56,123 nt of DNA from Bacteroidota bacterium (GTDB lineage: Bacteria > Bacteroidota > Bacteroidia > Sphingobacteriales > Sphingobacteriaceae). Of this stretch, positions 1 through 9,111 are shown one piece after another (positions within the stretch are counted from its first letter, which is position 1; the number at the start of each line of letters is the position of its first letter). Where the stretch lies: NCBI GenBank assembly GCA_030830805.1, contig JAURMH010000122.1, positions 1 through 56,123 on the forward strand, read 5' to 3'. A program made the translations under genes and the position numbers. Below the pieces are notes generated by a model. The model made no database searches. It was not told the DNA's origin and was given only the letters and a program-made list of their open reading frames with translations.

Positions 1-260
1 ATTTTTTCGAAATAACCTTTTGATAAAACAATAATAAGAATAGTGGTAATTATGGTAAGGCTCGAAAAAACAATGGAGAAATTATCAAATAAAACCATTT
101 GATTGAAATAATATAAATTGGTATTCCAAGTGGCAATTTGCGAAGCCAAGGCGCCTAAAAGCCCTAGAACTGCTACAGGTAAAAGAGCCGATGCTTTTTT
201 GTAAACACCCAAAAATAGCAGCACAACTGCAAGTATGGTGATAATAATTATACTGTTCAT
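1..260 (-). CDS. nuoN: NADH-quinone oxidoreductase subunit N (5' part, cut by window edge)
   Basis: Only the first 86 codons are present; the frame runs off the left edge without a stop. The visible part is hydrophobic: a first membrane helix begins with MNSIIIITILAVVLLFLGVY, and two more follow. That is how antiporter-like complex I membrane subunits begin. Identity as NuoN rests mainly on position, 23 bases downstream of nuoM at the end of a complete nuo operon, because the diagnostic Glu and Lys residues of the family lie beyond the edge. The ATG at 258-260 is the only plausible start. Confidence 0.85.
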   Translation of the reverse strand, partial: MNSIIIITILAVVLLFLGVYKKASALLPVAVLGLLGALASQIATWNTNLYYFNQMVLFDNFSIVFSSLTIITTILIIVLSKGYFEK

Positions 261-283
261 TTATAAAAAAATTTAATATTAAT

Positions 284-1750
284 TTAGTTGATCGCTACTA
301 ATTTTGAATTAACAATAGAGATTAAATTTTGAATGGCTGCATCCGAAATGCTTAAAATTGTATTTGGCATAACTCCCATTACTACAACTAAAAGCACAAC
401 GATATATAAAATAGTTTTTTCGTTTCCATGTATATCTTTAAAAGGATTTGTGAGGTTATTTGCTTCGCCTAACATAACCCTTTGATACATTCTTAACATA
501 TATACTGCGCCTAAAATAATAGTTAAGCCAGCAAATGTAGTGGCAATTGCGCTGTATTGATATAAGCCCATAAGTAATAAGAATTCGCCTACAAAGCCAT
601 TGGTTAAAGGCAATGCAATAGATCCCATCATAATAATAGTGAAGGTGATGGCTAGCTTAGGTGCCGAATGTACAATGCCTCCTAATAAATTCATTTGTCT
701 GGTATCGGTACGCGATTCAATTAAATAGATTATATAAAATAAAGCGAAAACATTCACACCGTGACTCAACATTTGAATCATGGCACCTTGTAAAGCTTGT
801 GCATTAAACACAAATACTCCCGCCGCAATTAAACCAACGTGGGCAATAGATGAGTAAGCAATTAATCTTTTTAAATCTTTTTGATTGAATGCAATGATGG
901 ATGCGTATACAATTCCAATAATCGATAAAGTAATTGCTAACCACGACCATTGTTGAAATCCTTGCGGAACAATAGGAATCATCCATCTAATAACACCATA
1001 AATACCCATCTTTAACATAATAGCCGAAAGTAGCATGGTTGCTGGCGTTGGTGCTTCTGTATAGGTATCTGGTTGCCAAGTATGGAATGGGAAAACGGGC
1101 ATTTTTATGGCAAATGCTATAAAAAAAGCCCAAAATAAATAACCTTGTGCTGAGTTGTTTAAAACAGTTTGATAGAATACATTAATATCGAAGGAATGTG
1201 TTCCAGGTGTTTGTAAATAAATATATATGATGGCAGCTAACATCAGTAAGCTACCTAAAATGGTATACACAAAAAACTTTAAGGTTGCTTGTATTCTATC
1301 TGCACCACCCCAAATTGCTGCAATAAAATAAACTGGAATTAATGCTGCTTCCCAACAAGTGTAAAATAAAAATGCATCTAGAGAAACAAAGACGCCAATT
1401 AATCCTGCTTGCATAAACAACATCAATGCATAAAAAGATTTTTCTGCGGTGTATGTTTTATTAAAGGTCGACAGGATAATCAATGGGAATAAGGCAGTGG
1501 TAAGCATGACCATTAACATACTAATGCCGTCTATGCCAATTTTAAAATGAATGCCTAAAGAACTTACCCAAGCAGTATCTAATAAAAATTGTGTGCTTGC
1601 GTCTTTTTGAAAGTTTAGCAATGCAAATAATGCAATCGCCAATTCTACGATCGAAAAAAGCATTGCTGCGCGTTTTGCATCTTTAGTATTTAATACTAAC
1701 AAAGCTAATGATGCTAAAGCTGGGAATAATAAAAGTAGTAGCGTAATCAT
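284..1750 (-). CDS. nuoM: NADH-quinone oxidoreductase subunit M
   Basis: A 488-residue antiporter-like subunit of the complex I membrane arm, one of three proton-pumping modules. About 14 hydrophobic helices are visible. The family's key charged residues are present: Glu134 in the FYTCWEAALIP helix, Lys216 in FAIKMPVFPFHTW, and Lys247 in the helix after TPATMLLSAIM. The length matches typical NuoM (about 490-510). It lies between nuoL (10-base gap) and nuoN (23-base gap) and is surely cotranscribed with both. Confidence 0.97.
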   Translation of the reverse strand: MITLLLLLFPALASLALLVLNTKDAKRAAMLFSIVELAIALFALLNFQKDASTQFLLDTAWVSSLGIHFKIGIDGISMLMVMLTTALFPLIILSTFNKTYTAEKSFYALMLFMQAGLIGVFVSLDAFLFYTCWEAALIPVYFIAAIWGGADRIQATLKFFVYTILGSLLMLAAIIYIYLQTPGTHSFDINVFYQTVLNNSAQGYLFWAFFIAFAIKMPVFPFHTWQPDTYTEAPTPATMLLSAIMLKMGIYGVIRWMIPIVPQGFQQWSWLAITLSIIGIVYASIIAFNQKDLKRLIAYSSIAHVGLIAAGVFVFNAQALQGAMIQMLSHGVNVFALFYIIYLIESRTDTRQMNLLGGIVHSAPKLAITFTIIMMGSIALPLTNGFVGEFLLLMGLYQYSAIATTFAGLTIILGAVYMLRMYQRVMLGEANNLTNPFKDIHGNEKTILYIVVLLVVVMGVMPNTILSISDAAIQNLISIVNSKLVAIN

Positions 1751-1760
1751 TTATCGAATA

Positions 1761-3659
1761 TTAAATAAAAAAGTTTAACAACATGATGAATAAAATACCA
1801 AGGACCATGGCAAAAATATAAAATCCGGTATAACCTGTTTGTAATGTTTTAATTCTTTTAGATCCAGCCAAAGCCAATCTACCTGAGCCATTCACGAGGC
1901 CATCTATGCCAGCTCTATCTACAATTTGGTGTAAATAAACTGCCAATTTATTAATTGGATTAGTAATTAAAGCGAAATAAATTTCGTCTAAATAAAATTT
2001 GTTATAAGATATTTTTTGCCAAACCGAAAGTGCTTCTTCTTGAAATGGTAATAAATAAACTTTTTTGCTGTATCGATTAAAAGCATAATACGCTACCGCT
2101 AATACCGCAATTAAAGATCCGATCATGATACCGTATTCTACTGCATGCGACGGAGCATCTACCAGCATTTTTGCATCAGATAAAATAAATACTGGCGCTA
2201 AAAATGATTTTAATAAATGATGTTCAGAAAAAACTTCTGGTAAGCCTAAAAATCCTGCAAATGTAGAGCAAACAGCCAATACAATTAATGGAATGGTCAT
2301 GTTTTTAGGGCTTTCGTGCAAGCGTTTTGCTTGTTCGCTGCTGCCTCTAAACGAACTATAAAAAGTTAAGAATAACATTCTAAACATATAGAAAGCTGTT
2401 AATACCGAAGTAATAGCCATTACCGAAAATACGATTGGCGAATAATTAAATGTTGCTGCTAATATTTCGTCTTTCGAAAAGAAACCCGCAAATGGAGGTA
2501 AGCCCGAAATAGCTAATGTGCCAATTAAAATAGTTAAAAATGTGATCGGTAATGTTTTCTTTAGTCCGCCCATGTTGCGCATATCTTGCTCGCCAGACAT
2601 AGCGTGTATAACACTTCCAGCACCCAAGAACAATAAGGCTTTAAAAAATGCATGGGTCATTAAATGAAAAACGGCGCCTGTAAAAGAACCTACACCTAAA
2701 GCCACAAACATATAACCTAATTGACTCACCGTTGAATAAGCCAAAACTTTTTTAATGTCTGTTTGGGTTAAGGCAATAATAGCTGCTATAATTGCAGTAA
2801 GCATACCCACAATGGTGATGGTTTGCATGGCAATTGGCGAAAGCACATATAATAAACTAGAGCGTGCAATCATATAGATACCTGCAGTTACCATGGTTGC
2901 TGCATGGATCAAAGCCGAAACAGGTGTTGGTCCTGCCATTGCATCTGGCAACCATGTATATAAAGGCAGTTGTGCACTCTTACCCATTGCACCTATAAAT
3001 AATAATAAAGCAATAGCAGTAATGGTTACATCGCCTGTGGTAAAACCAGCAGCTTGTACCATCACCGATTTATAATTGATAGTGCCAAATGTTGTATAAA
3101 TTAAAAACAAACCTAACAAGAAACCAAGGTCGCCAATTCGATTCATGATGAATGCTTTTTTAGCAGCATTATTATAGGCAGTATTTTTAAACCAAAATCC
3201 AATCAATAAATAAGAACACAAACCAACACCTTCCCAACCAATAAACATAATGGCATAGTTAGATCCTAATACCAATAATAACATGAAAAACACGAATAAA
3301 TTGAGGTAAGCAAAATACCTTGCAAAGCCCTCGTCGTGGTGCATGTAGCCAATCGAGTACACATGAATTAAAAACCCTACGCCTGTAATGATCAACAACA
3401 TGATCATCGATAATGGATCTATTAAAAAGGAGAAAGGAATTTGCAATCCTGCAACATTTATCCAGCTAAATAAATCAAAGGTGTTTACTTCGCCGTTGGG
3501 TGTGCTCAAGAAAATTCCCAAACTAATCAAGAACGAAAAGAAAATGGATGCGCTACCTATTATTCCTACCCATGCTTTGGGCATACGCTTATTTGCAATG
3601 CCATTGATTAAAAACCCTAGCAATGGAAATAATGGAATTAAGCCTACTAATTTTAACAT
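1761..3659 (-). CDS. nuoL: NADH-quinone oxidoreductase subunit L
   Basis: A 632-residue distal antiporter-like subunit of complex I. The hallmark helix FIGWEGVGLCSYLLIG carries Glu143, and the GAMGKSAQLPLYTWLPDAM segment carries Lys227, both proton-channel residues in the family. The C-terminal region after about residue 520 has the amphipathic lateral helix and final membrane anchor expected of NuoL and absent from NuoM and NuoN. The length is normal. It follows nuoK by 21 bases and precedes nuoM by 10. Confidence 0.98.
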   Translation of the reverse strand: MLKLVGLIPLFPLLGFLINGIANKRMPKAWVGIIGSASIFFSFLISLGIFLSTPNGEVNTFDLFSWINVAGLQIPFSFLIDPLSMIMLLIITGVGFLIHVYSIGYMHHDEGFARYFAYLNLFVFFMLLLVLGSNYAIMFIGWEGVGLCSYLLIGFWFKNTAYNNAAKKAFIMNRIGDLGFLLGLFLIYTTFGTINYKSVMVQAAGFTTGDVTITAIALLLFIGAMGKSAQLPLYTWLPDAMAGPTPVSALIHAATMVTAGIYMIARSSLLYVLSPIAMQTITIVGMLTAIIAAIIALTQTDIKKVLAYSTVSQLGYMFVALGVGSFTGAVFHLMTHAFFKALLFLGAGSVIHAMSGEQDMRNMGGLKKTLPITFLTILIGTLAISGLPPFAGFFSKDEILAATFNYSPIVFSVMAITSVLTAFYMFRMLFLTFYSSFRGSSEQAKRLHESPKNMTIPLIVLAVCSTFAGFLGLPEVFSEHHLLKSFLAPVFILSDAKMLVDAPSHAVEYGIMIGSLIAVLAVAYYAFNRYSKKVYLLPFQEEALSVWQKISYNKFYLDEIYFALITNPINKLAVYLHQIVDRAGIDGLVNGSGRLALAGSKRIKTLQTGYTGFYIFAMVLGILFIMLLNFFI

Positions 3660-3680
3660 AATATGATTTGCTGAATGAAC

Positions 3681-4010
3681 CTATCCTTTTAATTTATTTA
3701 AAATATTAATGTCGATTGATCTAGTATTTCTGTAAATCATAACAATGATAGCCAAGCCAACCGCCACTTCTGCGGCAGCTACTGCCATAATAAAAAATAC
3801 AAATACCTGACCGCTTGCATCACCTCTATAAGCAGAAAAAGCTGCCAATAAAATATTTACTGCATTCAACATTAATTCAATTGACATAAAAATTACAATT
3901 GCATTTCTTCTAACCAATACACCCATTACGCCAATTGTAAATAACAAAGAGGCTAATAAAATATAATGATTAATTGGTACTGCTTGAATTGTTTGTGTTA
4001 CTGTTCCCAT
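3681..4010 (-). CDS. nuoK: NADH-quinone oxidoreductase subunit K
   Basis: A 109-residue MnhC-type subunit with three membrane helices. The two membrane glutamates that are essential in E. coli NuoK are visible: Glu45 in [12 protein letters not shown] and Glu81 in [11 protein letters not shown]. It forms the E-channel with NuoJ and NuoH. The start codon overlaps the end of nuoJ by one base, which suggests coupled translation. Confidence 0.97.
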   Translation of the reverse strand: MGTVTQTIQAVPINHYILLASLLFTIGVMGVLVRRNAIVIFMSIELMLNAVNILLAAFSAYRGDASGQVFVFFIMAVAAAEVAVGLAIIVMIYRNTRSIDINILNKLKG

Positions 4011-4510
4011 TAGTTAATATCTTTTTTAGCTAATAATACTGCGCCAACCATAGCAGACAATAATAATACCGATGCTATTTCGAATGGCAATAAAAATTCG
4101 TTGAATAAAACTTTTCCTAAGTTTTTAACCAATCCAATGTCTGGTTTAATTAATTCAAATGGCACATCGCCTCCACCTGTTTTTAAAATAGCGCCAACCA
4201 GCGTAAGCATTAATAAACCTGCAGAAATTACACCTGCAAATTTTAAAAGGCTAGATTTTTGTGGCTCGGTAGCTTGGTTTAAATTTAAAAACATGATAGA
4301 GAAAAGTATCAATACCATAATAGCCCCCATATAAACAATAAAGTTTACGATGGCTAAAAACTGTGCGTTTAGTATTAAATACTGACAAGTAATTGCAAAA
4401 AATGTCATCACCATATACAAGGCGCTGTGTATAGGATTTTTTGCGAATACCACTAGCAAAGCAAAAAATAAGGTGATGAATGATAATAAGTAAAATAATG
4501 AATGACTCAT
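4010..4510 (-). CDS. nuoJ: NADH-quinone oxidoreductase subunit J
   Basis: A 166-residue membrane protein with five hydrophobic helices. The third helix region, [19 protein letters not shown], is the characteristic NuoJ signature, part of the pi-bulge helix that transmits the conformational change to the pumps. The length is typical for this phylum. It sits between nuoI (22 bases upstream) and nuoK (one-base overlap). Confidence 0.96.
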   Translation of the reverse strand: MSHSLFYLLSFITLFFALLVVFAKNPIHSALYMVMTFFAITCQYLILNAQFLAIVNFIVYMGAIMVLILFSIMFLNLNQATEPQKSSLLKFAGVISAGLLMLTLVGAILKTGGGDVPFELIKPDIGLVKNLGKVLFNEFLLPFEIASVLLLSAMVGAVLLAKKDIN

Positions 4511-4532
4511 TGAATATTATTTTATTGAATAA

Positions 4533-5027
4533 TTATTTAATAACTGGTTCCGTTAATTTATCCTTACCGAAAATAAACTCGTCTCTAATATATCCTGCTT
4601 TAGCAATGTCGCCATCTAAAAAAATAGCTGCTTTAGGACATGCTTCTTCGCAGAAGCCACAAAAAATGCAACGCAACATATTAATCTCGTATACCGAAGC
4701 GTATTTTTCTTCTCTATACAATAGCTCTTCTCCTGGTTTACGCTCAGCAGCAGTCATGGTAATGGCTTCGGCTGGGCAAGAAAGCGCACAAAGGCCACAT
4801 GCCGTACAACGCTCCGCACCATTTTCATCTCTTTTTAAAGAGTGCAAACCCCTAAAATTTTCGGAAAAAGATCTTTTTTCTTCTGGATAATAAACAGTGG
4901 TTCTTTTTTTGAAGAAATGTTTCATAGTTATGCTTAAGCCGTTAATGATTGCTGGAAGGTAAATACGCTCCCAAAAATTCATTTGCTTAGATGCTAAAAC
5001 TTTTTTTCGATTCGTTAACGAATTCAT
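4533..5027 (-). CDS. nuoI: NADH-quinone oxidoreductase subunit I
   Basis: The ferredoxin-like subunit that carries clusters N6a and N6b between the NuoG/NuoD side and NuoB. Two classical 4Fe-4S motifs are visible, CTACGLCALSCPAEAI and CIFCGFCEEACPKAAI, preceded by the amphipathic anchoring helix around YLPAIINGLSITMKHFF. I chose the ATG at 5027 (164 residues, MNSLTNRKK) over a TTG three codons upstream; a further internal ATG at MNFWER is also possible. It is 26 bases downstream of nuoH. Confidence 0.97.
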   Translation of the reverse strand: MNSLTNRKKVLASKQMNFWERIYLPAIINGLSITMKHFFKKRTTVYYPEEKRSFSENFRGLHSLKRDENGAERCTACGLCALSCPAEAITMTAAERKPGEELLYREEKYASVYEINMLRCIFCGFCEEACPKAAIFLDGDIAKAGYIRDEFIFGKDKLTEPVIK

Positions 5028-5053
5028 ATTTTTCAATGCTTTTAATTAAAAAT

Positions 5054-6079
5054 TTATTTCCAAAAAATTAAAATGCCAACTCCCGTTAATGCTATGTTTA
5101 CAATTGCCAATGGAATTAAAACTTTCCATCCTAATTTCATTAATTGATCATAACGGAAACGTGGCACTGTCCATCTCACCCAAATAAAGAAGAATATAAA
5201 CAATAATATTTTGGTGAAAAAGGCTGCAACGCCTATTAATGCTGCAAGATTTGGATTGCTAATGAGGTGCATGAATGGGTAATTATAACCTCCAAAATAT
5301 AGAGAAGCCATAATTGCAGAAGAAACAAACATATTGATGTATTCTGCAAATAAATAAAAACCTAATTTCATCGAAGAGTATTCGGTATGGTGTCCACCTA
5401 CTAATTCGGTTTCGCATTCTGGTAAATCAAATGGCGTTCTGTTGGTTTCGGCAAAAGAACAAATCATGAATATTAAAAAGCCTAATGGCTGATAAAAAAC
5501 ATTCCAGTTCATGCCAGCTTGTTGCTCCGAAATTTCTCTTAAACTTAAAGTGCCTGTCATCATTAATAATGCAATGATAGATAAGCCCATCGCAATTTCG
5601 TATGAAATATTTTGAGAGGCAGAGCGAACCGCAGCTAATAATGAAAACTTATTATTAGAAGCCCAACCACCAATCATTACGCCATATACACCCAATGAAA
5701 CTACACCAAATACATATAATACACCAACATTAATATCTGCTACTTGCAAAGAAACTTGCCTGCCAAATAAAAATAAATCTTGACCCCAAGGAATTACCGC
5801 TGTAGTAATACAAGCAGTAAACATACTGAGTGATGGACCGAGTACAAATAAAAATGTACTGGCATGCGTTGGAATAATTTCTTCTTTAGTAAATAATTTT
5901 ACACCATCGGCAAGTGGTTGCAATAAACCCCAAGGACCAGCTCTGTTAGGACCTACACGGTCTTGGAAAAACCCAGCAAATTTTCTTTCTGCAAGGGTAG
6001 TATACATAGCAATAACTAAACTAATCCCTAAAATGGCAGAGATTAAAATTAATTTTTCAATAATAAATGCGATATCCAT
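5054..6079 (-). CDS. nuoH: NADH-quinone oxidoreductase subunit H
   Basis: A 341-residue membrane subunit that joins the peripheral and membrane arms and forms much of the quinone site. Family signatures are clear: LAERKFAGFFQDRVGPNRAG near residue 30 and AETNRTPFDLPECETELVGG near residue 210, followed by HTEYSSMK. About eight membrane helices are visible and the length is normal. The start is two bases from the nuoG stop. Confidence 0.98.
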   Translation of the reverse strand: MDIAFIIEKLILISAILGISLVIAMYTTLAERKFAGFFQDRVGPNRAGPWGLLQPLADGVKLFTKEEIIPTHASTFLFVLGPSLSMFTACITTAVIPWGQDLFLFGRQVSLQVADINVGVLYVFGVVSLGVYGVMIGGWASNNKFSLLAAVRSASQNISYEIAMGLSIIALLMMTGTLSLREISEQQAGMNWNVFYQPLGFLIFMICSFAETNRTPFDLPECETELVGGHHTEYSSMKLGFYLFAEYINMFVSSAIMASLYFGGYNYPFMHLISNPNLAALIGVAAFFTKILLFIFFFIWVRWTVPRFRYDQLMKLGWKVLIPLAIVNIALTGVGILIFWK

Positions 6080-6081
6080 TT

Positions 6082-7089
6082 TTATTTAATTTTTTTATGA
6101 AACATTTTTTTATTTGCTTCAATTAAGGCCTCATTTTTTTCAATAACAGGTAGCGGATGCGCCATTTCATAGTGGTTTGAAGAAATTACCGAGGTCTCTT
6201 CAATTTTTCTTGGTCCTTCAATAATCCAATCTGATGTTGCTTTTTTCTCAAATCTGCAGGTATTGCAAATAAAAGATTCTACTTCGCCGTATTGATCTTT
6301 ACGCGCGGTTACACGCAATACATCCTCTCCTTTGTACCACAATACTACATTGCCCGAACATTTTTCGTGATCGCAATCTCTATGTGCATCTACTGGTTTG
6401 GTAAACCAAACCCTATTTTTAAAACGGAATGTTTTATCGGTTAATGCACCAACTGGACAAACATCAATCACGTTTCCTGAGAAATCATTATCTATTGCTG
6501 CGCTAATATAAGTTGATATTTCTGATTGATCTCCTCTATTTAAAACACCATGAACCCTGCCTTCTGTAATTTGATCGGCTGTGTAAACACAACGATAGCA
6601 AAGGATACAGCGATTCATGTGCAATTGAATTTTATCTCCAATATCCACTTTATCAAAAGTTCTTCTTTCAAATTCGTATCTAGAATTAGACGCGCCGTGC
6701 TCGAATGATAAATTTTGCAAATCGCATTCGCCTGCCTGATCGCAAACTGGGCAATCAAGTGGATGATTAATCAATAACATTTCTACTACGCCTTTTCTTG
6801 CTTCTAAAACTTCTGGTGAAGTGGTGTTTTCTACCACCATACCATCCATCACTTGCGTCTGACAAGAGGCAACTAACTTTGGCATTGGTCTAGGATCTTT
6901 TTCGGAACCTTGTGCCACTTTTACTAAACAAGTACGGCATTTACCGCCGCTACCTTTTAGCTTTGAATAATAACACATAGCCGGAGGCACAATGTCGCCG
7001 CCTATTTGACGCGCTGCATTTAATATCGTGGTTCCCGGTTCTACTTCAACAGACTGTCCGTCGATGGTTACTTTTATTTTATCTGCCAT
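6082..7089 (-). CDS. nuoG: NADH-quinone oxidoreductase subunit G, short form without molybdopterin domain
   Basis: A 335-residue iron-sulfur subunit. An N-terminal 2Fe-2S ferredoxin domain has Cys39, Cys51, Cys54 and Cys76. Next come a His-Cys3 4Fe-4S site (His109, Cys113, Cys116, Cys122) and a further 4Fe-4S site (Cys161, Cys164, Cys167, Cys211). A last segment holds two cysteine pairs (Cys239/Cys244, Cys275/Cys278) where larger NuoG proteins start the molybdopterin-oxidoreductase-like fold. The protein then ends, so the large C-terminal domain of E. coli-type NuoG (about 900 residues) is absent. The stop is followed immediately by nuoH, so this is not a visible frameshift. I believe short NuoG is normal in this phylum. 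Confidence 0.93.
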   Translation of the reverse strand: MADKIKVTIDGQSVEVEPGTTILNAARQIGGDIVPPAMCYYSKLKGSGGKCRTCLVKVAQGSEKDPRPMPKLVASCQTQVMDGMVVENTTSPEVLEARKGVVEMLLINHPLDCPVCDQAGECDLQNLSFEHGASNSRYEFERRTFDKVDIGDKIQLHMNRCILCYRCVYTADQITEGRVHGVLNRGDQSEISTYISAAIDNDFSGNVIDVCPVGALTDKTFRFKNRVWFTKPVDAHRDCDHEKCSGNVVLWYKGEDVLRVTARKDQYGEVESFICNTCRFEKKATSDWIIEGPRKIEETSVISSNHYEMAHPLPVIEKNEALIEANKKMFHKKIK

Positions 7090-7102
7090 TTTATTAAAAT
7101 AA

Positions 7103-8449
7103 TTATTTTACTAGCGCTTCGTGAGCAGCAAGTAATCCAAAATTTCTTGTTTGACTTAAGGTTGCTTCTTTAATATGCCATTCAAACTCCTCGCGGAAAT
7201 GACGAATAGCACTCGCCACAGGCCATGCAGCTGCATCGCCTAACGGACAAATTGTATTACCTTCTATTTTTTTAGAAACTTCTACTAATAAATCGATATC
7301 GCTTAATTTTCCGTGACCGTATTCGATGCGATGCAATACTTTTTCCATCCATCCAGTTCCTTCTCTACATGGAGAACATTGTCCGCAAGATTCGTGGTGA
7401 TAAAATCGTGCAAAATTCCAAGTATTGCGCACAATACAACTGTCTTCGTCGTATACTACAAAGCCACCAGATCCAAGCATAGTGCCACTTACAAAGCCAC
7501 CGTCAGAAAGTGATTCGTAACTCATTAATCGCTCTTCGTTGTTTGCGGTTTTTAAAATTAAATTAGCTGGCAAAATTGGCACCGATGATCCACCTGCAAC
7601 AACTGCCTTTAATTTTTTTCCATTTTTAATGCCGCCACAATATTTGTCTGAGTAAATAAATTCTTCTACAGGTAAGCCTAATTCGATTTCGTAAATGCCC
7701 GGATTATTGATATGTCCACTTGCCGAAATTAATTTTGTTCCGGTGCTTCTTCCAATTCCGATTTTTGCATATTCGTCGCCACCCATATTTACAATAGGCG
7801 CAATAGCTGCAATGGTTTCTACATTATTTACAACTGTTGGACAAGCATATAAACCAGCTATTGCAGGGAATGGAGGTTTCACTCTTGGGTTGCCTCTCTT
7901 GCCTTCTAAAGATTCTAATAAAGCGGTTTCTTCGCCACAAATATAAGCGCCTGCACCAGGATGAACATATAAATCTAAATCGTAGCCCGAGCCTAAAATA
8001 TTTTTTCCTAAAAAGCCATTCGCGTAAGCTTCGGCAATTGCTTTTTCTAAAATCCTCAACACATAAAAATACTCCCCTCTGATATAGATATAAGAAGTGT
8101 TAGCGCCCAATGCATAACTCGAAGTAATCATTCCTTCGATCAAAGCATGTGGAATTTTTTCCATTAAGTAACGGTCTTTGAAAGTGCCTGGCTCCGATTC
8201 GTCTGCGTTGCAAACTAAATAACGCGGCACACCAACTGGTTTAGCCAAAAAGCTCCATTTCATTCCCGTAGGAAATCCTGCTCCACCTCTTCCGCGCATA
8301 CCAGATTTCTTCACCTCTTCTACCACATCGTCTGGAGACATTGTTTTCAAAGCTTTTTCGACAGAACGATAACCGCCCATTTTTCGATAAGTATCAAAAG
8401 TATTTATTCCTGGAACATCAATGTGTTCTAATAATATTTTGCGTGACAT
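7103..8449 (-). CDS. nuoF: NADH-quinone oxidoreductase subunit F (NADH/FMN subunit)
   Basis: A 448-residue subunit that oxidises NADH through FMN and passes electrons to cluster N3. The NADH/FMN glycine-rich loop GRGGAGFPTGMKWSF is near residue 55, and GAGAYICGEETALLESLEGK near residue 165. The N3 cysteines are in ESCGQCSPCREGTGW, with the distant partner in NTICPLGD. The length is typical. It is separated from nuoE by a methyltransferase gene, which is unusual because nuoE and nuoF are normally adjacent. Confidence 0.98.
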   Translation of the reverse strand: MSRKILLEHIDVPGINTFDTYRKMGGYRSVEKALKTMSPDDVVEEVKKSGMRGRGGAGFPTGMKWSFLAKPVGVPRYLVCNADESEPGTFKDRYLMEKIPHALIEGMITSSYALGANTSYIYIRGEYFYVLRILEKAIAEAYANGFLGKNILGSGYDLDLYVHPGAGAYICGEETALLESLEGKRGNPRVKPPFPAIAGLYACPTVVNNVETIAAIAPIVNMGGDEYAKIGIGRSTGTKLISASGHINNPGIYEIELGLPVEEFIYSDKYCGGIKNGKKLKAVVAGGSSVPILPANLILKTANNEERLMSYESLSDGGFVSGTMLGSGGFVVYDEDSCIVRNTWNFARFYHHESCGQCSPCREGTGWMEKVLHRIEYGHGKLSDIDLLVEVSKKIEGNTICPLGDAAAWPVASAIRHFREEFEWHIKEATLSQTRNFGLLAAHEALVK

Positions 8450-8455
8450 ATTATT

Positions 8456-9103
8456 TTATTTCTTCTTTATCAATATAAATTCTGCAAAACCGAAAAAATC
8501 CCAAAAAATACTGGGTAATATTTTTCCGTATTTAATTAAATTATGAATTACCTTCAATGGCATCATTAATATATTTGGCATATACCTTCGCGTGCCACCT
8601 TTAATAATTTCTGTATTATTTTTTAAAAATAAATTGTACAGTTCTGTTAAGGAATACACCCTAACATGTGTTTCGTCATCAAAAAAATTCAAAGTGCCAT
8701 TCATGCGTGGCAATTGAGTTGATTTAATGCCTGGGTACTCCACATATAAGTAGCCTCCGGGTTTGAGCTTTGCTAATAATTTAACCAAAACTTCTTCGCC
8801 GTTTTTTAAATGTTCAATTACATGCGCCATCATAATAAAATCGAAGTGTGCATTAGGAACACTATCTAAATTTAATTCTTCCAAATTTAATTCATAAAAC
8901 GATTTCATAAGTTTAAAATCGTTTTCGTCATTATTATAATTTTTATTTAAATCTAAACCATGGTACTCACAATTTGGAAACCATTTTTTTGTTTTTGATG
9001 CCGAATGATTTCCTGCGCCTATATCTAACAACACAAATGTTCCTTGCTTAAATAATTTATTTAAGTAACGATATTTTGCAGGTAGGGTTAGGGCGCTTAA
9101 CAT
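8456..9103 (-). CDS. SAM-dependent class I methyltransferase inserted in the nuo operon
   Basis: A 215-residue protein with a class I methyltransferase core: motif I LLDIGAGNHSASK near residue 27, an acidic strand end in YHGLDLN, and a motif IV region DFIMMAHVIEHL followed by LLAKLKPGGYLYVEYPG. The substrate cannot be read from the sequence; the fold (Methyltransf_11/23 type) serves small molecules, lipids and glycans as well as proteins. It lies between nuoE and nuoF with about 8 and 6 base gaps, so it must be cotranscribed. Its protein is richer in Asn, Lys and Tyr than its neighbours, which hints at a later insertion. The start is the ATG at 9103, after an in-frame TTG. Confidence 0.85.
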   Translation of the reverse strand: MLSALTLPAKYRYLNKLFKQGTFVLLDIGAGNHSASKTKKWFPNCEYHGLDLNKNYNNDENDFKLMKSFYELNLEELNLDSVPNAHFDFIMMAHVIEHLKNGEEVLVKLLAKLKPGGYLYVEYPGIKSTQLPRMNGTLNFFDDETHVRVYSLTELYNLFLKNNTEIIKGGTRRYMPNILMMPLKVIHNLIKYGKILPSIFWDFFGFAEFILIKKK

Positions 9104-9111
9104 CAAATTTT

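Noticed and set aside
4480-4890. A 136-codon plus-strand frame opposite nuoI and the nuoJ start
   Set aside because: It covers the conserved cysteine motifs of nuoI on the opposite strand and has low-complexity, unconvincing protein sequence.
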